Source: HyVt-443 sp964544655 (GTDB lineage: Bacteria; Pseudomonadota; Gammaproteobacteria; Chromatiales; Chromatiaceae). From it: DNA of 64,000 nucleotides. The stretch lies in NCBI GenBank assembly GCA_964544655.1, contig CAZJCM010000012.1:1-64000 (forward strand), written 5' to 3'. Position numbers and translations under genes: made by a program. Position 1 is the first letter of the stretch. Every line of letters begins with the position of its first letter. Positions 1 through 8,648 of this stretch are shown here, in pieces. The notes under the pieces are model-generated. The model made no database searches and was not told where the DNA came from. It saw only the letters and a list, made by a program, of their open reading frames with translations.

Positions 1-328
1 TGCATGGCAGAACTACCTTTGCCAAAAACTGTGCATACATTCGTGTGACGAACCAGAAAAAGTTGGGCGTATGCATGTGGTGAGAGCTTGAGCTCGTATT
101 ATGAGAACGAGCTGTTACGCAATCATTTCCGTATACATAGAGACTGTTTCAAATTGTTACAGTGATAACTGCATGTGGAAGAGAACGTTACCTCTTTATC
201 TTCTACTCCTATCATTTCATTAACTATCTTCACAGAAGATACATAAATTTTCCTCATTTCTGTCTGGCCAACGGGGTCCACCTCTATTCGAATTCGCTGA
301 TGGCAGATGGTATGTCCGGCCGCAACGC

Positions 329-352
329 CCCGACGGCTGAAATGCCGTCGGG
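329..352 (-). terminator. Hairpin downstream of copB
   Basis: A perfect 9-bp inverted repeat (329-337 against 344-352, six-base loop) lies 15 bases past the copB stop. It is GC-rich but has no clear T-run on the copB side, so it may be a weak or factor-assisted terminator or a 3' stabilising hairpin. In bases 1-328 I see no gene; the short open frames there have no recognisable content. Confidence 0.45.
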
Positions 353-366
353 TGTGATGCATGGGG

Positions 367-1086
367 TCAGAACCAGGCGCGTATCCCAATAACAAAGCGG
401 AGGTCATCTGCCGCTTCTCCGGCTGCTTCTGCATAATCCGCCGTGTCACCGAGTTTTTTCTCCCAGTTGATGCCGATATAGGGAGCGAATTCACGCCTTA
501 TTTCGTAGCGTAGCCTGAGCCCCAGTTCCATGTCTGAGAAGCCGGAGCCGATGCCAACCTCGGGGTCGTCCTTACTGAAGAGATTGAACGATAATTCGGG
601 TGACAGGATCAGCCGCTGGGTCAAGAGATAGTCATATTCCGCGTCCAGTCGTGCGTTCAGCCGGCCCGATTCACCGATGAAGATACCGGCATCAACATCG
701 ATGAAATAGGGTGACAACCCCTTCATGTTGATTGCCAGCCAGTCACGGTTTGGTTGCGGTCGGATATCCCGTCGCCAGCCCAGTTGTATGTCCCAGAAAG
801 GGGAAACGGCGCGGCTGTAGAGCAGCTGAACCTCGGCTGAATCGATGCTGCCATTGACGGCCTGGCCCTCGGTCTTGATCCACGCCTTGTTCAGATCCTT
901 TCCCATCCATCCTTCCGCGCTCCAGGCAAAGGGTGTGTCGTTAGCATCAGGCCTCAGCTCCAGCTTATCCACGCTGAGCATGTACAGCAGAGGATCGTCT
1001 CCTTTGCCCGCTGCATGAGCCATTCCACCAATCACTAGGGAAAGTGCGGCGATTACTGATCTCATTCTGATATTCTTGTTCCTCAT
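367..1086 (-). CDS. copB: Copper resistance outer-membrane protein CopB
   Basis: A 239-residue protein of the CopB/PcoB family, a predicted outer-membrane beta-barrel that accompanies the CopA multicopper oxidase in copper resistance. It has a signal peptide (about residues 1-24, ending MAHAAG). Alternating amphipathic strands follow, with the family-typical segments SRAVSPFWDIQLGWRRD and APYIGINWEKK, and the C-terminus is aromatic (GIRAWF) as in barrels. The Met/His-rich N-terminal extension of many CopB proteins is absent. The open frame extends upstream, but the ATG at 1086 overlaps the copA stop as ATGA and directly precedes the signal peptide, so it is chosen. Translational coupling to copA is likely. 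Confidence 0.93.
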   Translation of the reverse strand: MRNKNIRMRSVIAALSLVIGGMAHAAGKGDDPLLYMLSVDKLELRPDANDTPFAWSAEGWMGKDLNKAWIKTEGQAVNGSIDSAEVQLLYSRAVSPFWDIQLGWRRDIRPQPNRDWLAINMKGLSPYFIDVDAGIFIGESGRLNARLDAEYDYLLTQRLILSPELSFNLFSKDDPEVGIGSGFSDMELGLRLRYEIRREFAPYIGINWEKKLGDTADYAEAAGEAADDLRFVIGIRAWF

Positions 1087-2963
1087 ACCACGTCCACCCG
1101 TCGAAACATTCCCAGCATGTGATAGAGCAGGTGACAATGGAATGCCCAACTGCCTCTGGCATCCACATCGACCCGATAGGATATGCGTGCCCCGGGTTGG
1201 ACCACGACGGTATGTTTTCGCGCTATCCGTTGACTGCCTCCGGTCTCCAGATCGCTCCACATACCATGCAGATGCATGGGATGGCTCATCATGGTGTCGT
1301 TGACAAAGGTGATCCTGAGTCTTTCGCCATAGCGGAACTTCAGCGGCTCGGCATCCGCATATTTGATCCCGTCGACGGACCACATGTATCGCTCCATGTT
1401 GCCTGTCAGATGCAGTTCCAACTCCCGATCCGGGTCTCGCTGGTCGGGCGTTGGGTCGAGGCTTTTCAGGTCTGCATAGGTTAAGACCCGGCGGCCGTTG
1501 TTCCTAAGGCCAACGCCAGGATCATCGAGGCGATACATGGGACTGGAGGATCGCATGTCCACCTGCGGGCCGTACTCGGTAGACTTGTGTATGACCGGCG
1601 GGTTGATGTTTGTTCCCTTCATCTTCGATGACTGCATGGTGCCCATGTCCATGGATGACTGGGTGGAGGCACCCATCATTGGCATGCCCTCGTGTTTCGC
1701 CATCTTCATCTGTGAAGTGGACATACTGCCGTTGCTCATATTCATACTGGATTTTCTCATTGGTGCTTCTCCACCCGAATCAATCATGCCGCTCATTGTG
1801 CCGGTCATCGAATGAGCCATGCCCATGTCCATCATGGTGAGATTAGGCACGGGATCGAGTGCCGGTACATCGGACTGAAGCGCCCTGTTTGGTGTCAGCG
1901 TACCTCTCGCGTAGCCGCTCCTGTCACTCGATTGGGCAAACAGGGTATAGGCCCTGTCGCCGTCAGGGGTGACGATCACGTCGTAGGTTTCGGCTACACC
2001 GATGCGGATCTCATCCACAGACACGGGTTCGATATTCTGGCCGTCGGCTGCTACCACCGTCATCTTCAGGCCGGGAATCCGCAGGTCGAAGAAGCTCATG
2101 GCGGCACCATTGATTAGCCGCAGGCGCACTTTTTCCCCGGGTTTGAAGAGGCAGGTCCAGTTGGATGCAGGGGTGTGCCCGTTCATGAGGTAGGTATAGG
2201 TATAGCCACTGACGTCGGCGAGATCTCGCTGACTCATACGCATCTGATTCCACATCTTACGGTCATTCCAGGTTCTGGAAATCCCTTTTTCACTGATCTC
2301 GCGCCACAGATCGCTGCCTGTTCGCTCATTGAAGTTGTAGTATCCGCCGGATTTCTTCAGCTTGGCATAGATGTCGATCGGGGATTCCTCACTCCAGTCA
2401 GACAGCATGACCACGTAATCACGGTCGTAAGAGAAGGGCTCTGGCTCTATGGGATCGATGATGATCGGGCCGTAGAGTCCGGTTTGTTCCTGAAATCCAG
2501 AATGGCTGTGATACCAGTAGGTGCCACTCTGCTGCACTTTGAATCGGTAGTTGAAGCTTTGGCCTGGCTCAATGCCATCGAAGGCGATGTCCGGTACACC
2601 ATCCATATCGGTTGGCAGAATGATACCGTGCCAGTGGATGGAGCTGGATTCCGGCAGGTGGTTGCGTACTCGGATGGTGACCGTCTCTCCCTCCTTCCAA
2701 CGCAGGATCGGCGCCGGAAGTGACTCATTTACCGTAGTGGCAGCGACGGCTTTTCCGGTCAGGTTGATCAGTTGATGACCAATGGACAGATCGAATCGGT
2801 TGCCGCGCAGGGTTTGCAGGTCATGCTGCGGGCCGGAAGCGAACGATGATGTACTGCTGAGACCCAGGCCGGCAAGAGCACTTCCTGCCGCAAGGCCATG
2901 AACGAATTGCCGACGGCGAAGGTCGATGCCGGCTGTTGGAAAATTGTTTGCTCGAATGCTCAT
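1083..2963 (-). CDS. copA: Periplasmic multicopper oxidase CopA
   Basis: A 626-residue CopA/PcoA-type multicopper oxidase, expected to oxidise Cu(I) in the periplasm. A twin-arginine signal is at residues 16-42 (RRRQF then a hydrophobic stretch), so it is exported folded with copper bound. Copper-ligand motifs are present at both ends: HWHG (about 110), YHSHSG (about 151), HPMHLHG (about 561) and HCHLLYH (about 609). A Met/His-rich insertion (about residues 375-455, with repeated MDM, MSG and MKM) fits Cu(I) capture. It is the first gene of a copAB operon and overlaps copB by four bases. The region upstream carries a MITE-like repeat, so its promoter may be influenced by that insertion. Confidence 0.96.
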   Translation of the reverse strand: MSIRANNFPTAGIDLRRRQFVHGLAAGSALAGLGLSSTSSFASGPQHDLQTLRGNRFDLSIGHQLINLTGKAVAATTVNESLPAPILRWKEGETVTIRVRNHLPESSSIHWHGIILPTDMDGVPDIAFDGIEPGQSFNYRFKVQQSGTYWYHSHSGFQEQTGLYGPIIIDPIEPEPFSYDRDYVVMLSDWSEESPIDIYAKLKKSGGYYNFNERTGSDLWREISEKGISRTWNDRKMWNQMRMSQRDLADVSGYTYTYLMNGHTPASNWTCLFKPGEKVRLRLINGAAMSFFDLRIPGLKMTVVAADGQNIEPVSVDEIRIGVAETYDVIVTPDGDRAYTLFAQSSDRSGYARGTLTPNRALQSDVPALDPVPNLTMMDMGMAHSMTGTMSGMIDSGGEAPMRKSSMNMSNGSMSTSQMKMAKHEGMPMMGASTQSSMDMGTMQSSKMKGTNINPPVIHKSTEYGPQVDMRSSSPMYRLDDPGVGLRNNGRRVLTYADLKSLDPTPDQRDPDRELELHLTGNMERYMWSVDGIKYADAEPLKFRYGERLRITFVNDTMMSHPMHLHGMWSDLETGGSQRIARKHTVVVQPGARISYRVDVDARGSWAFHCHLLYHMLGMFRRVDVV

Positions 2964-3028
2964 ATGTTGGCTTATCCGGAACAGGCCTGCCGCATGCAGG
3001 TAGGCCGGCCTGTGTGTGATGGGTTTAA

Positions 3029-3183
3029 GGAACCTCTGATCGATTCATGGAAGGCTTTTTTCAACTGAAAGCGTCGATCTCTAGGTTGCGAATCTTGCCA
3101 ATGGCTCTGCTATCTCCTGCCAGGGTGACCGCGTCCATGGTTGGGCACTGTAAAACTCCAAGGGCTCGATCAACCGTGTTTCC
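3029..3183. repeat. MITE-like repeat, degenerate copy A
   Basis: It begins with the terminal motif GGAACCTCTGATCGATTC. It shares interior blocks with the copies at 8455-8614 and 12166-12325 (for example AATCTTGCCAATGG followed by CTGCTAT). The right end is worn, with CGATCAACCGTGTTTCC in place of the expected TGATCAGAGGTTCC. It sits between copA and the small secreted-protein gene, both read leftward. Confidence 0.6.
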
Positions 3184-3213
3184 TGGCAAGGGATGGCAGA
3201 CTCTCATGCATGC

Positions 3214-3519
3214 CTAACCAGGCATCCTGTTATGCATCATGCTGTCGCTGTCGTCATGGTTGTCGGCTCCGGCAACAGGCGGGGCTGCGGGCCGACCGTG
3301 AGATTCTATTTTTCTTCCGCTGTACAGCATGTCGTCCATCAGTTCCTGTCGTGGTGCTGAGCCACTCTTTGCCGGACTCCGCTCATCCATGTGAGGGACG
3401 AATCCATGCCCATACATCATGTCGCCTTCCAGGTCATTGGTGGCATTATTTGCAACGGCAATGCCGCTCATGAGAGCAACAGAGAGAAGGGTGGTAGCAA
3501 AGGTCAGTTTGATATTCAT
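3214..3519 (-). CDS. Small secreted protein with DNHDDSDS motif (paralogue of 27040-27345)
   Basis: A 101-residue protein with a signal peptide (about residues 1-23, cleavage near AVA/NN). I do not recognise a named family. The mature part is rich in Asp, His and Met. It shares three blocks with the gene at 27040-27345, which is also 101 residues: D-M/L-M/L-YGHG near residue 33, an EL-x-x-D-x-LY block near residue 60, and DNHDDSDS-x-x-H near residue 86. Clustered Asp/His/Met suggests metal binding (inference). A sigma-54 promoter lies about 125 bases upstream (3644-3658), and the NtrC-type activator at 5898 is nearby. It could be part of a copper/metal stress response alongside copAB. Confidence 0.8.
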   Translation of the reverse strand: MNIKLTFATTLLSVALMSGIAVANNATNDLEGDMMYGHGFVPHMDERSPAKSGSAPRQELMDDMLYSGRKIESHGRPAAPPVAGADNHDDSDSMMHNRMPG

Positions 3520-4035
3520 TGGTGAATCTCCTGAGTGTCAGTAGTGTGCCTGTGGCAGCAGTCATGTTTGCTTTGAAGCTGAATCCACGGATTCAGGTTG
3601 AAGCAGATCATTGTGATGATTTGAATGCATCACCCGGTTTATTGCAGTTGTTGTGCCAGTTTTGTCTCAGAAGATATTTTTTCTGTAAAAACAATGCGGT
3701 AGATTTGGTGTTGGTTGTCGAGGCAAGTCGACAGGGTGAGAAAAATGGATTGTGCGGACTTGGGGTGGGCTATGGAGTATTAAAATTTTTAACGATGTAT
3801 CGAATCGCTTCTTTGTAGCGGATTGCCGTGATACATCCAGTCGACATTGTTGCTTGTGTTAGAAAGCAGCACGCGGCTACGTGCTTACATTATCCAGGCA
3901 TCCTAACTACCGGCTTGTTTCTATCGGTTATCCTGCTTGAATCGAGTTGCTTCGTGTAAATGGGGCACGGTGACTCGATTTTGCGTAGCCCTGAGAAAGT
4001 CCAGTTGGGCCATAGAGGTGTCTGTCCAGTGGTTT
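3520..4035. other. Intergenic region upstream of the small secreted-protein gene
   Basis: About 515 bases without a credible gene. It contains the leftward sigma-54 promoter at 3644-3658. At 3782-3796 there is an AT-rich stretch (TTAAAATTTTTAACG) that could belong to an activator site. The rest, toward the end of the kinase gene, shows nothing I can name. Confidence 0.5.
3644..3658 (-). promoter_or_regulatory. Sigma-54 (-24/-12) promoter for the small secreted protein
   Basis: On the minus strand the sequence reads TGGCACAACAACTGCA, against the consensus TGGCACGNNNNTTGCA. The GG and GC are exactly 10 bases apart. Predicted transcription starts near 3632, leaving a leader of about 110 bases before the start at 3519. 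Confidence 0.75.
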
Positions 4036-5430
4036 TCAGTCACCAGAGGAGGATGGAAGCCGGATGATTATCTGTACGCCTGCCTCGTGCTGATAATGCA
4101 TTCGAATATTACCACCATGTTCCTCGACCACTCGTTTGACAAGTCCCAGTCCCAGGCCTGTGCCCCTTGGCTTGGTGGTAAAGAATAGATCGAATGCTTT
4201 TTCGAGCACTTGATCATCGATCGGGTCGCTGGGATTGGATATGATCAATTGTTGATAGCCAGCCGTGTTCATCAGTCTGATATCTATCTGGTTGCCCGGC
4301 TTGCAGGCCTCAATGGCATTCTTCATGAGGTTTATCAGGGCCTGTGTCATACGGTCTTCATCTATCTGGATAGGTGGGCAGTCCCTGCAGCGGATTCGGT
4401 TCAGGGCCAGTCCATGCTTTTTCAGCAGCGGTTCCTCAAGCTGAAGTACCCGGTCGAGCAGACTATCCAGGTGCATTGGTTGATCCTGGATCTGAACTGG
4501 TCGGGTATAGTTGAGCGTCTCTGAAAGCATTTGCTCCAGGCGATCCACTTCACCTATTACCATATCGACCCGCCGCCTCTCCCTTTTACTGAGGCATTCC
4601 GACTGACTGAACCCGGAGATGGCGAATTTTAGTGAGGCCAGAGGATTTCGCATCTCATGTGAGAGAATCGAGGCTGTTTTTCCTATTGTTGCGAGTCGGG
4701 TTTTTTCGACAATTTCCTGGTTTGCAGCCTTCAGCTCATCGGTGCGCTGATTTACCGTCTGCTCCAGCTTCTGTTCATATTGGCGCCCGAAGCTTCTCAC
4801 GGTGATGAAACCCAGCAATATGATCAATCCATACGTAATAAAAAGTACACCATCCAGATGCCAGTGCAGATCTTTGAGAAAACCAGAAAGCTGACCCAGA
4901 TCGGTGGTGATTCCAATCACCCATTCCGCTTCCTTGTTTTTTTGATTTTCGATACTGTGAAGATTGATCAAGGAGATAGAGCCGGATTCTGTGGCGACCC
5001 AGCCAGGACCACTCCAGCCTTCGGTAGAGGGATATGGATCTCCATTCAGTCTGTGAATCTGCCAATTGAAAAGATTTTGGTCTGGCCGTTCCTTTGATGG
5101 GATGCCAGTCGTTCCTGCGACTATGACGCCATCCCTCGCCCGTGCAAGAAAGATGCTGGTTCGAAATACCTTTGCCAGATCGGACTGGCGCTTGAAATAG
5201 CTGATGAATTCATCGGGATCGGCGTTCTCTGCAAGTCGCTCGGTCAATCGTGGAACCATGCCGTTGAGGATGTCTATATTGTGTTCGATTCCGTGTTTGA
5301 TCACCCGGTCCTCCAGGAACTGGATGATATGCCTCGTGCCAATAAAGCCGATGACCGAGACAACCAGAGTCAAGGCGATGAAGCTGACGGTAGTGAGTCT
5401 TGTCGGATACCACTTTGATCGATTACGCAT
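4036..5430 (-). CDS. Membrane sensor histidine kinase (partner of the NtrC-type regulator at 5898)
   Basis: A 464-residue sensor kinase. TM1 is about residues 13-33, followed by an extracytoplasmic sensor region of about 160 residues and TM2 at about 197-217. A short coiled segment follows, then HisKA with the phospho-acceptor His in LSHEMRNPLASLKF. The HATPase has N box NLMKNAIEACKPG and G box GTGLGLGLVKRVVEEHGG. It is transcribed divergently from the sigma-54 activator gene at 5898, the usual arrangement for a ZraS/ZraR- or NtrB/NtrC-like pair. Its position beside copAB and two genes with sigma-54 promoters suggests it senses a periplasmic metal or redox signal (inference); the ligand cannot be read from the sequence. 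Confidence 0.9.
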   Translation of the reverse strand: MRNRSKWYPTRLTTVSFIALTLVVSVIGFIGTRHIIQFLEDRVIKHGIEHNIDILNGMVPRLTERLAENADPDEFISYFKRQSDLAKVFRTSIFLARARDGVIVAGTTGIPSKERPDQNLFNWQIHRLNGDPYPSTEGWSGPGWVATESGSISLINLHSIENQKNKEAEWVIGITTDLGQLSGFLKDLHWHLDGVLFITYGLIILLGFITVRSFGRQYEQKLEQTVNQRTDELKAANQEIVEKTRLATIGKTASILSHEMRNPLASLKFAISGFSQSECLSKRERRRVDMVIGEVDRLEQMLSETLNYTRPVQIQDQPMHLDSLLDRVLQLEEPLLKKHGLALNRIRCRDCPPIQIDEDRMTQALINLMKNAIEACKPGNQIDIRLMNTAGYQQLIISNPSDPIDDQVLEKAFDLFFTTKPRGTGLGLGLVKRVVEEHGGNIRMHYQHEAGVQIIIRLPSSSGD

Positions 5431-5897
5431 TGAAGGTGCTCATACAGGTCGACTCACCAGTGGCCAGCTGGCAGCCAAGGGAAATATCGGATATCCAGTG
5501 AAATTATTGGTATATGACATATAGCTCCGCGCAGGAACGAACCGGGAGGAGGGTGGTCTCATTGTTGCATAATCGTAGGGTCTGTTTGCAGTTTACAGAT
5601 AGTGCCTCATGAGATTGTTACAGGTGAAAAAAGTTCTGTAATTGTTTGGTTGGTAGAAGATTCAGCCGTGGACAAATAAAAATCTGTCTGTTTCTGGTTG
5701 GTTTTAGAGCGAATATGAGGTCTACTCGCGTTCATATTCGTTTATTCATAGCCAAATCACTCAGTTCGTTGGCCCTTCTCGCTTCAGACCATTCATTCCG
5801 AATGATCGCCAAAGTTCTTTACATTGGTATGGCTGATTGAAAAAGAGCCGCCACTATGACCAACAGGTAGATCGAGCAAATCTGGAGAATAGATAGT
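5431..5897. other. Divergent intergenic region between sensor kinase and response regulator
   Basis: A 467-base AT-rich spacer that must hold the promoters of the two divergent regulatory genes. I found no convincing -24/-12 element and no clear activator site in it. The short open frames here look non-coding. Confidence 0.4.
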
Positions 5898-7259
5898 ATG
5901 TCGGAAGTACTGGTAGTGGAAGACGATGAGACGCTCTGTGAGTTACTTGCCATGCATTTGGAGGAGACCGGACACCAGCCGTATGCCGCACATTCCCTGG
6001 AGGAGGCAAGGAAACTGTTGCTGAATGAGTCCATCGATGCCGTATTGCTGGACCAGCAGTTACCGGATGGATTCGGCCTCGACCTGCTGGGTGAGATCAA
6101 GGAGATGGATGCATCTGTGCCGGTCATCGTAATGACCGGTGTGACGGACAACACCCTCGTGATAGAGGCTATGAAGCTGGGGGCCTATGATTTTATTCGC
6201 AAACCCATGGATCAGCTGGAACTGGAGACGACACTGGCCAATGCGTTGCGTACCTATCGACTCTCCAGGAAGGTGTCTGCCATCACAGCCGAAGGTGACT
6301 ATCAGGTCGACCTGGGCCAGATCGTCGGTTCGAGCCCGGCTATCACTCAATTGTGTAAGACAGTGGGTAGTGTTGCCTCGTCCAAGGCGAGTGTGCTCAT
6401 AACTGGAGAAAGTGGTACCGGGAAAGAAGTAGTGGCCAAGGCCATTCATCACCATTCAGGGCGCAGCGGACTGTTTCTGGCGGTCAATTGCTCCGCCATC
6501 GTGGAGAATCTGCTGGAGAGTGAGCTGTTTGGCCATGAAAAAGGCAGCTTCACCGGTGCGGATCGCCGCAAGGAAGGTAAGTTTGAGATGGCTGCCGATG
6601 GGACATTGTTTCTTGATGAATTGGGCGAACTGCCTTTCTCCCTGCAGGCCAAACTGCTCAGGGTACTACAGGAAGGTACCTTCGAGCGGGTGGGTGGTAA
6701 TCAGTCATTGCTATCATCGGCCAGAATAATTGCTGCGACCAACCGGAACCTGAAGGATATGGTTGCCGAAGGGACCTTTCGCGAAGACCTCTATTATCGG
6801 CTCAATGTGGTCAATATTCACCTGCCGCCACTACGGGAGCGGATGGAGGATCTGCCGCTCCTGACAGAGCACCTGCTGAAAAAAGTGAATGCACGCCTGC
6901 ACGGATCCGTGCGTGCACTGTCAGAGTCAGCCTGGCGCTGTCTCAGGGAATACGAGTGGCCGGGCAATGTGCGTGAACTGGAAAATATACTCACCCGCGC
7001 CTCTGTATTGTGCAGGGGGGAGACGATTACTCCGGACCTGCTGGGAATCAACCCCGGCTGGAAGGGGGACGGAAGTGGTGCTGAAGCCTCCAATGGTTCG
7101 ATGGATACAGAACTGCTCTCTCTCGATGAGTTGGAGGCACGGCATGTGGAAAAAATTCTGAATTATACCCGTTGGCACAAGGGCCGTACCTGTGAGATTC
7201 TGGGTATCTCGCGCCCCGCCCTTGAACGCCGGATTGCCAAATACGGGCTGGATAAATAA
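5898..7259 (+). CDS. Sigma-54-dependent response regulator, NtrC family
   Basis: A 453-residue activator. The receiver domain is about residues 1-120, with acidic pocket VEDDE and phospho-acceptor Asp 52 in VLLDQQLPDG. The AAA+ domain is about 145-385, with Walker A GESGTGKE, the sigma-54 contact loop KGSFTGADRR (a GSFTGA variant of GAFTGA) and Walker B GTLFLDELGE. The Fis-type helix-turn-helix is at the C-terminus (RTCEILGISRPALERRI). It should activate sigma-54 promoters when phosphorylated by the divergent kinase at 4036-5430. Three -24/-12 promoters (near 3650, 10600 and 26923) precede small secreted metal- or Met-rich proteins and are its obvious candidate targets. Confidence 0.94.
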   Translation: MSEVLVVEDDETLCELLAMHLEETGHQPYAAHSLEEARKLLLNESIDAVLLDQQLPDGFGLDLLGEIKEMDASVPVIVMTGVTDNTLVIEAMKLGAYDFIRKPMDQLELETTLANALRTYRLSRKVSAITAEGDYQVDLGQIVGSSPAITQLCKTVGSVASSKASVLITGESGTGKEVVAKAIHHHSGRSGLFLAVNCSAIVENLLESELFGHEKGSFTGADRRKEGKFEMAADGTLFLDELGELPFSLQAKLLRVLQEGTFERVGGNQSLLSSARIIAATNRNLKDMVAEGTFREDLYYRLNVVNIHLPPLRERMEDLPLLTEHLLKKVNARLHGSVRALSESAWRCLREYEWPGNVRELENILTRASVLCRGETITPDLLGINPGWKGDGSGAEASNGSMDTELLSLDELEARHVEKILNYTRWHKGRTCEILGISRPALERRIAKYGLDK

Positions 7260-7433
7260 TAATCCAAGAAATATCAACAAATAATAATATGCCGATATTT
7301 CTATCGACTTGTCTTTCTCTTTCAAAGATATTTCCATATTTTTTCTCATCTCTTGCTGCCAGGGTGAACTTTTCTGCTAGAGATACGTCCAACGCTGTGT
7401 TGTTAAGCGCCTCAATTAATGAGCCTATGACCG

Positions 7434-7814
7434 ATGAGCTGTATCCTGAAAAACTCTCTCGTTCTCGTGCTGTCGCTGATCATGGTGTTGCTACCGCTCC
7501 GTTATGCGTATAGCGGCGCTATGGATACAGCGTCTGGCGACCATGCGGACATGGCTGCTTCGATGCCAGGCTGCTCCAGTCTGGTTATGAAGGCCGGTGA
7601 ACAGGATAACCCGGTCTGCCCAGGGCATGATCTGGATGGAAAGGATTTAAACGACTGCTGCTGGGATCACTGTGGAAGCTCCGCCCAGCTACTTGGTAGC
7701 ATGGAACTTAGCCTCCATATTTCATCTTCATACCTTCATTTTCAGGACTTCTCCCTGAAATATTCAGATATCTTTCTTTCCCCGGGGCATCGGCCCCCAT
7801 TAAATATCTCCTGA
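7434..7814 (+). CDS. Small secreted Cys-rich protein, function unknown
   Basis: A 126-residue protein with a signal peptide (about 1-27: hydrophobic core LVLVLSLIMVLLPL). The mature part holds Cys residues near 47 and 62 and a CCWDHC cluster near 76, plus Met/His residues. This pattern resembles small secreted proteins found beside copper-resistance genes in proteobacteria (DUF2946-like), but I cannot confirm the family. No strong ribosome-binding site precedes the ATG, so the start is uncertain. Context (copAB, DUF302, DsbA/CcdA) suggests a periplasmic metal or thiol role. Confidence 0.6.
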   Translation: MSCILKNSLVLVLSLIMVLLPLRYAYSGAMDTASGDHADMAASMPGCSSLVMKAGEQDNPVCPGHDLDGKDLNDCCWDHCGSSAQLLGSMELSLHISSSYLHFQDFSLKYSDIFLSPGHRPPLNIS

Positions 7815-7883
7815 CCATCTGCGTTGCGCCTTCGTGCGCCGGGTTTTGCGTGGCCTGAAGGCCCGTTCACAGGAGAACAACCA

Positions 7884-7989
7884 ATGAAGTTACATTGCTC
7901 TGACAGGGTTTATACTCTGTGTCTGGTCATGGGCATCAGGCAATGACGCTTCAACAATTTTTCATTCCAAAGATAAAGGGGTTTAAGCG
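7884..7989 (+). pseudogene. Possible frameshifted remnant of a small exported protein
   Basis: A good ribosome-binding site (AGGAG at 7871-7875) precedes an ATG at 7884 whose frame opens like a signal peptide but stops after 20 codons (7946). The adjacent frame continues as a mature-like segment (ASGNDASTIFHSKDKGV) to a stop just before the DUF302 start. A single frameshift joining the two would explain this. It may instead be a short leader peptide. Low confidence. Confidence 0.25.
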
Positions 7990-8388
7990 ATGTATGGATT
8001 TTCGATCAGTCAAAAGGGTGAGTTTAGTGATGTACAGCAGCGTGTCGTGGAAGCGCTGAAAACGGAGGGGTTCGGCATTCTCAGTGAGATCGATGTGCAG
8101 GCGGCTATGAAGGAAAAACTGGGCGAAGAGATGCCGCCTTACAAGATCCTGGGGGCCTGTAATCCGCCTTTTGCTCATCGAGCCTTACAGGCAGAACCCG
8201 ATATCGGGTTGTTGCTCCCTTGCAATGTGGTAATACGTGCTGACAACGAAGGGGCGATAACCGTTTCATTCATGGATCCGAAATCAGTTCTGACCCTGGT
8301 AGATCGCGACGATGTCGCTGAGTTGGCCGCAGAGGTGCGTGATCGCTTGATACGGGTCAAGCAAGTTCTTGAACAACAGGATAAATGA
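7990..8388 (+). CDS. DUF302 family protein
   Basis: A 132-residue cytoplasmic protein of the DUF302 family. It starts with the usual MYGFSISQKGEFSD segment. It contains the conserved YKILGACNPPFAHRALQ region and the LLLPCNVVIR strand, each with one Cys. The biochemical role is unknown. Members are common near sulfur, thiol and metal stress genes. A ribosome-binding site (AGGGG) ends 8 bases before the ATG. There is no membrane segment. Confidence 0.9.
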   Translation: MYGFSISQKGEFSDVQQRVVEALKTEGFGILSEIDVQAAMKEKLGEEMPPYKILGACNPPFAHRALQAEPDIGLLLPCNVVIRADNEGAITVSFMDPKSVLTLVDRDDVAELAAEVRDRLIRVKQVLEQQDK

Positions 8389-8454
8389 ACATATAGCAGT
8401 CGAATCCAAGAGGTTGGATCGTTCAGTAAAGAGCCAAGCGGTAGTAGCCTTGAG

Positions 8455-8614
8455 TGACCTCTGATCAATTCAGGGAATGGCGTCTTGTGGCTGGAATCGC
8501 CCATCTCTGCGTTGTGAATCTTGCCAATAGTCCTGCTATTGGCTGCCATTCACGCCTTGATTTGGAAAATTTCATGCCTCAAGCCGCCTATCCCAGAATT
8601 GATCAGAGATTCCC
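8455..8614 (+). repeat. MITE-like repeat, copy B (160 bp)
   Basis: Full-length element with ends CCTCTGATCAATTC and GAATTGATCAGAG. It matches the reverse complement of copy C (12166-12325) over its whole length, and both are 160 bp. It ends only 35 bases before the start of the DsbA-like gene, so it forms that gene's immediate upstream region. It encodes no transposase. Confidence 0.85.
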
Positions 8615-8648
8615 TAAAGGCATCAACTGGAAAAAGAGGTAGAGAAAT

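Noticed and set aside
3955..3990. Possible sigma-54 promoter (GGGGCACGGTGACTCGATTTTGCG)
   Set aside because: The spacing between GG and GC is not the required 10 bases and no suitable gene follows.
5646..5840. A 64-codon open frame between the kinase and the regulator
   Set aside because: No ribosome-binding site, and the composition is not protein-like; it lies where the divergent promoters must be.
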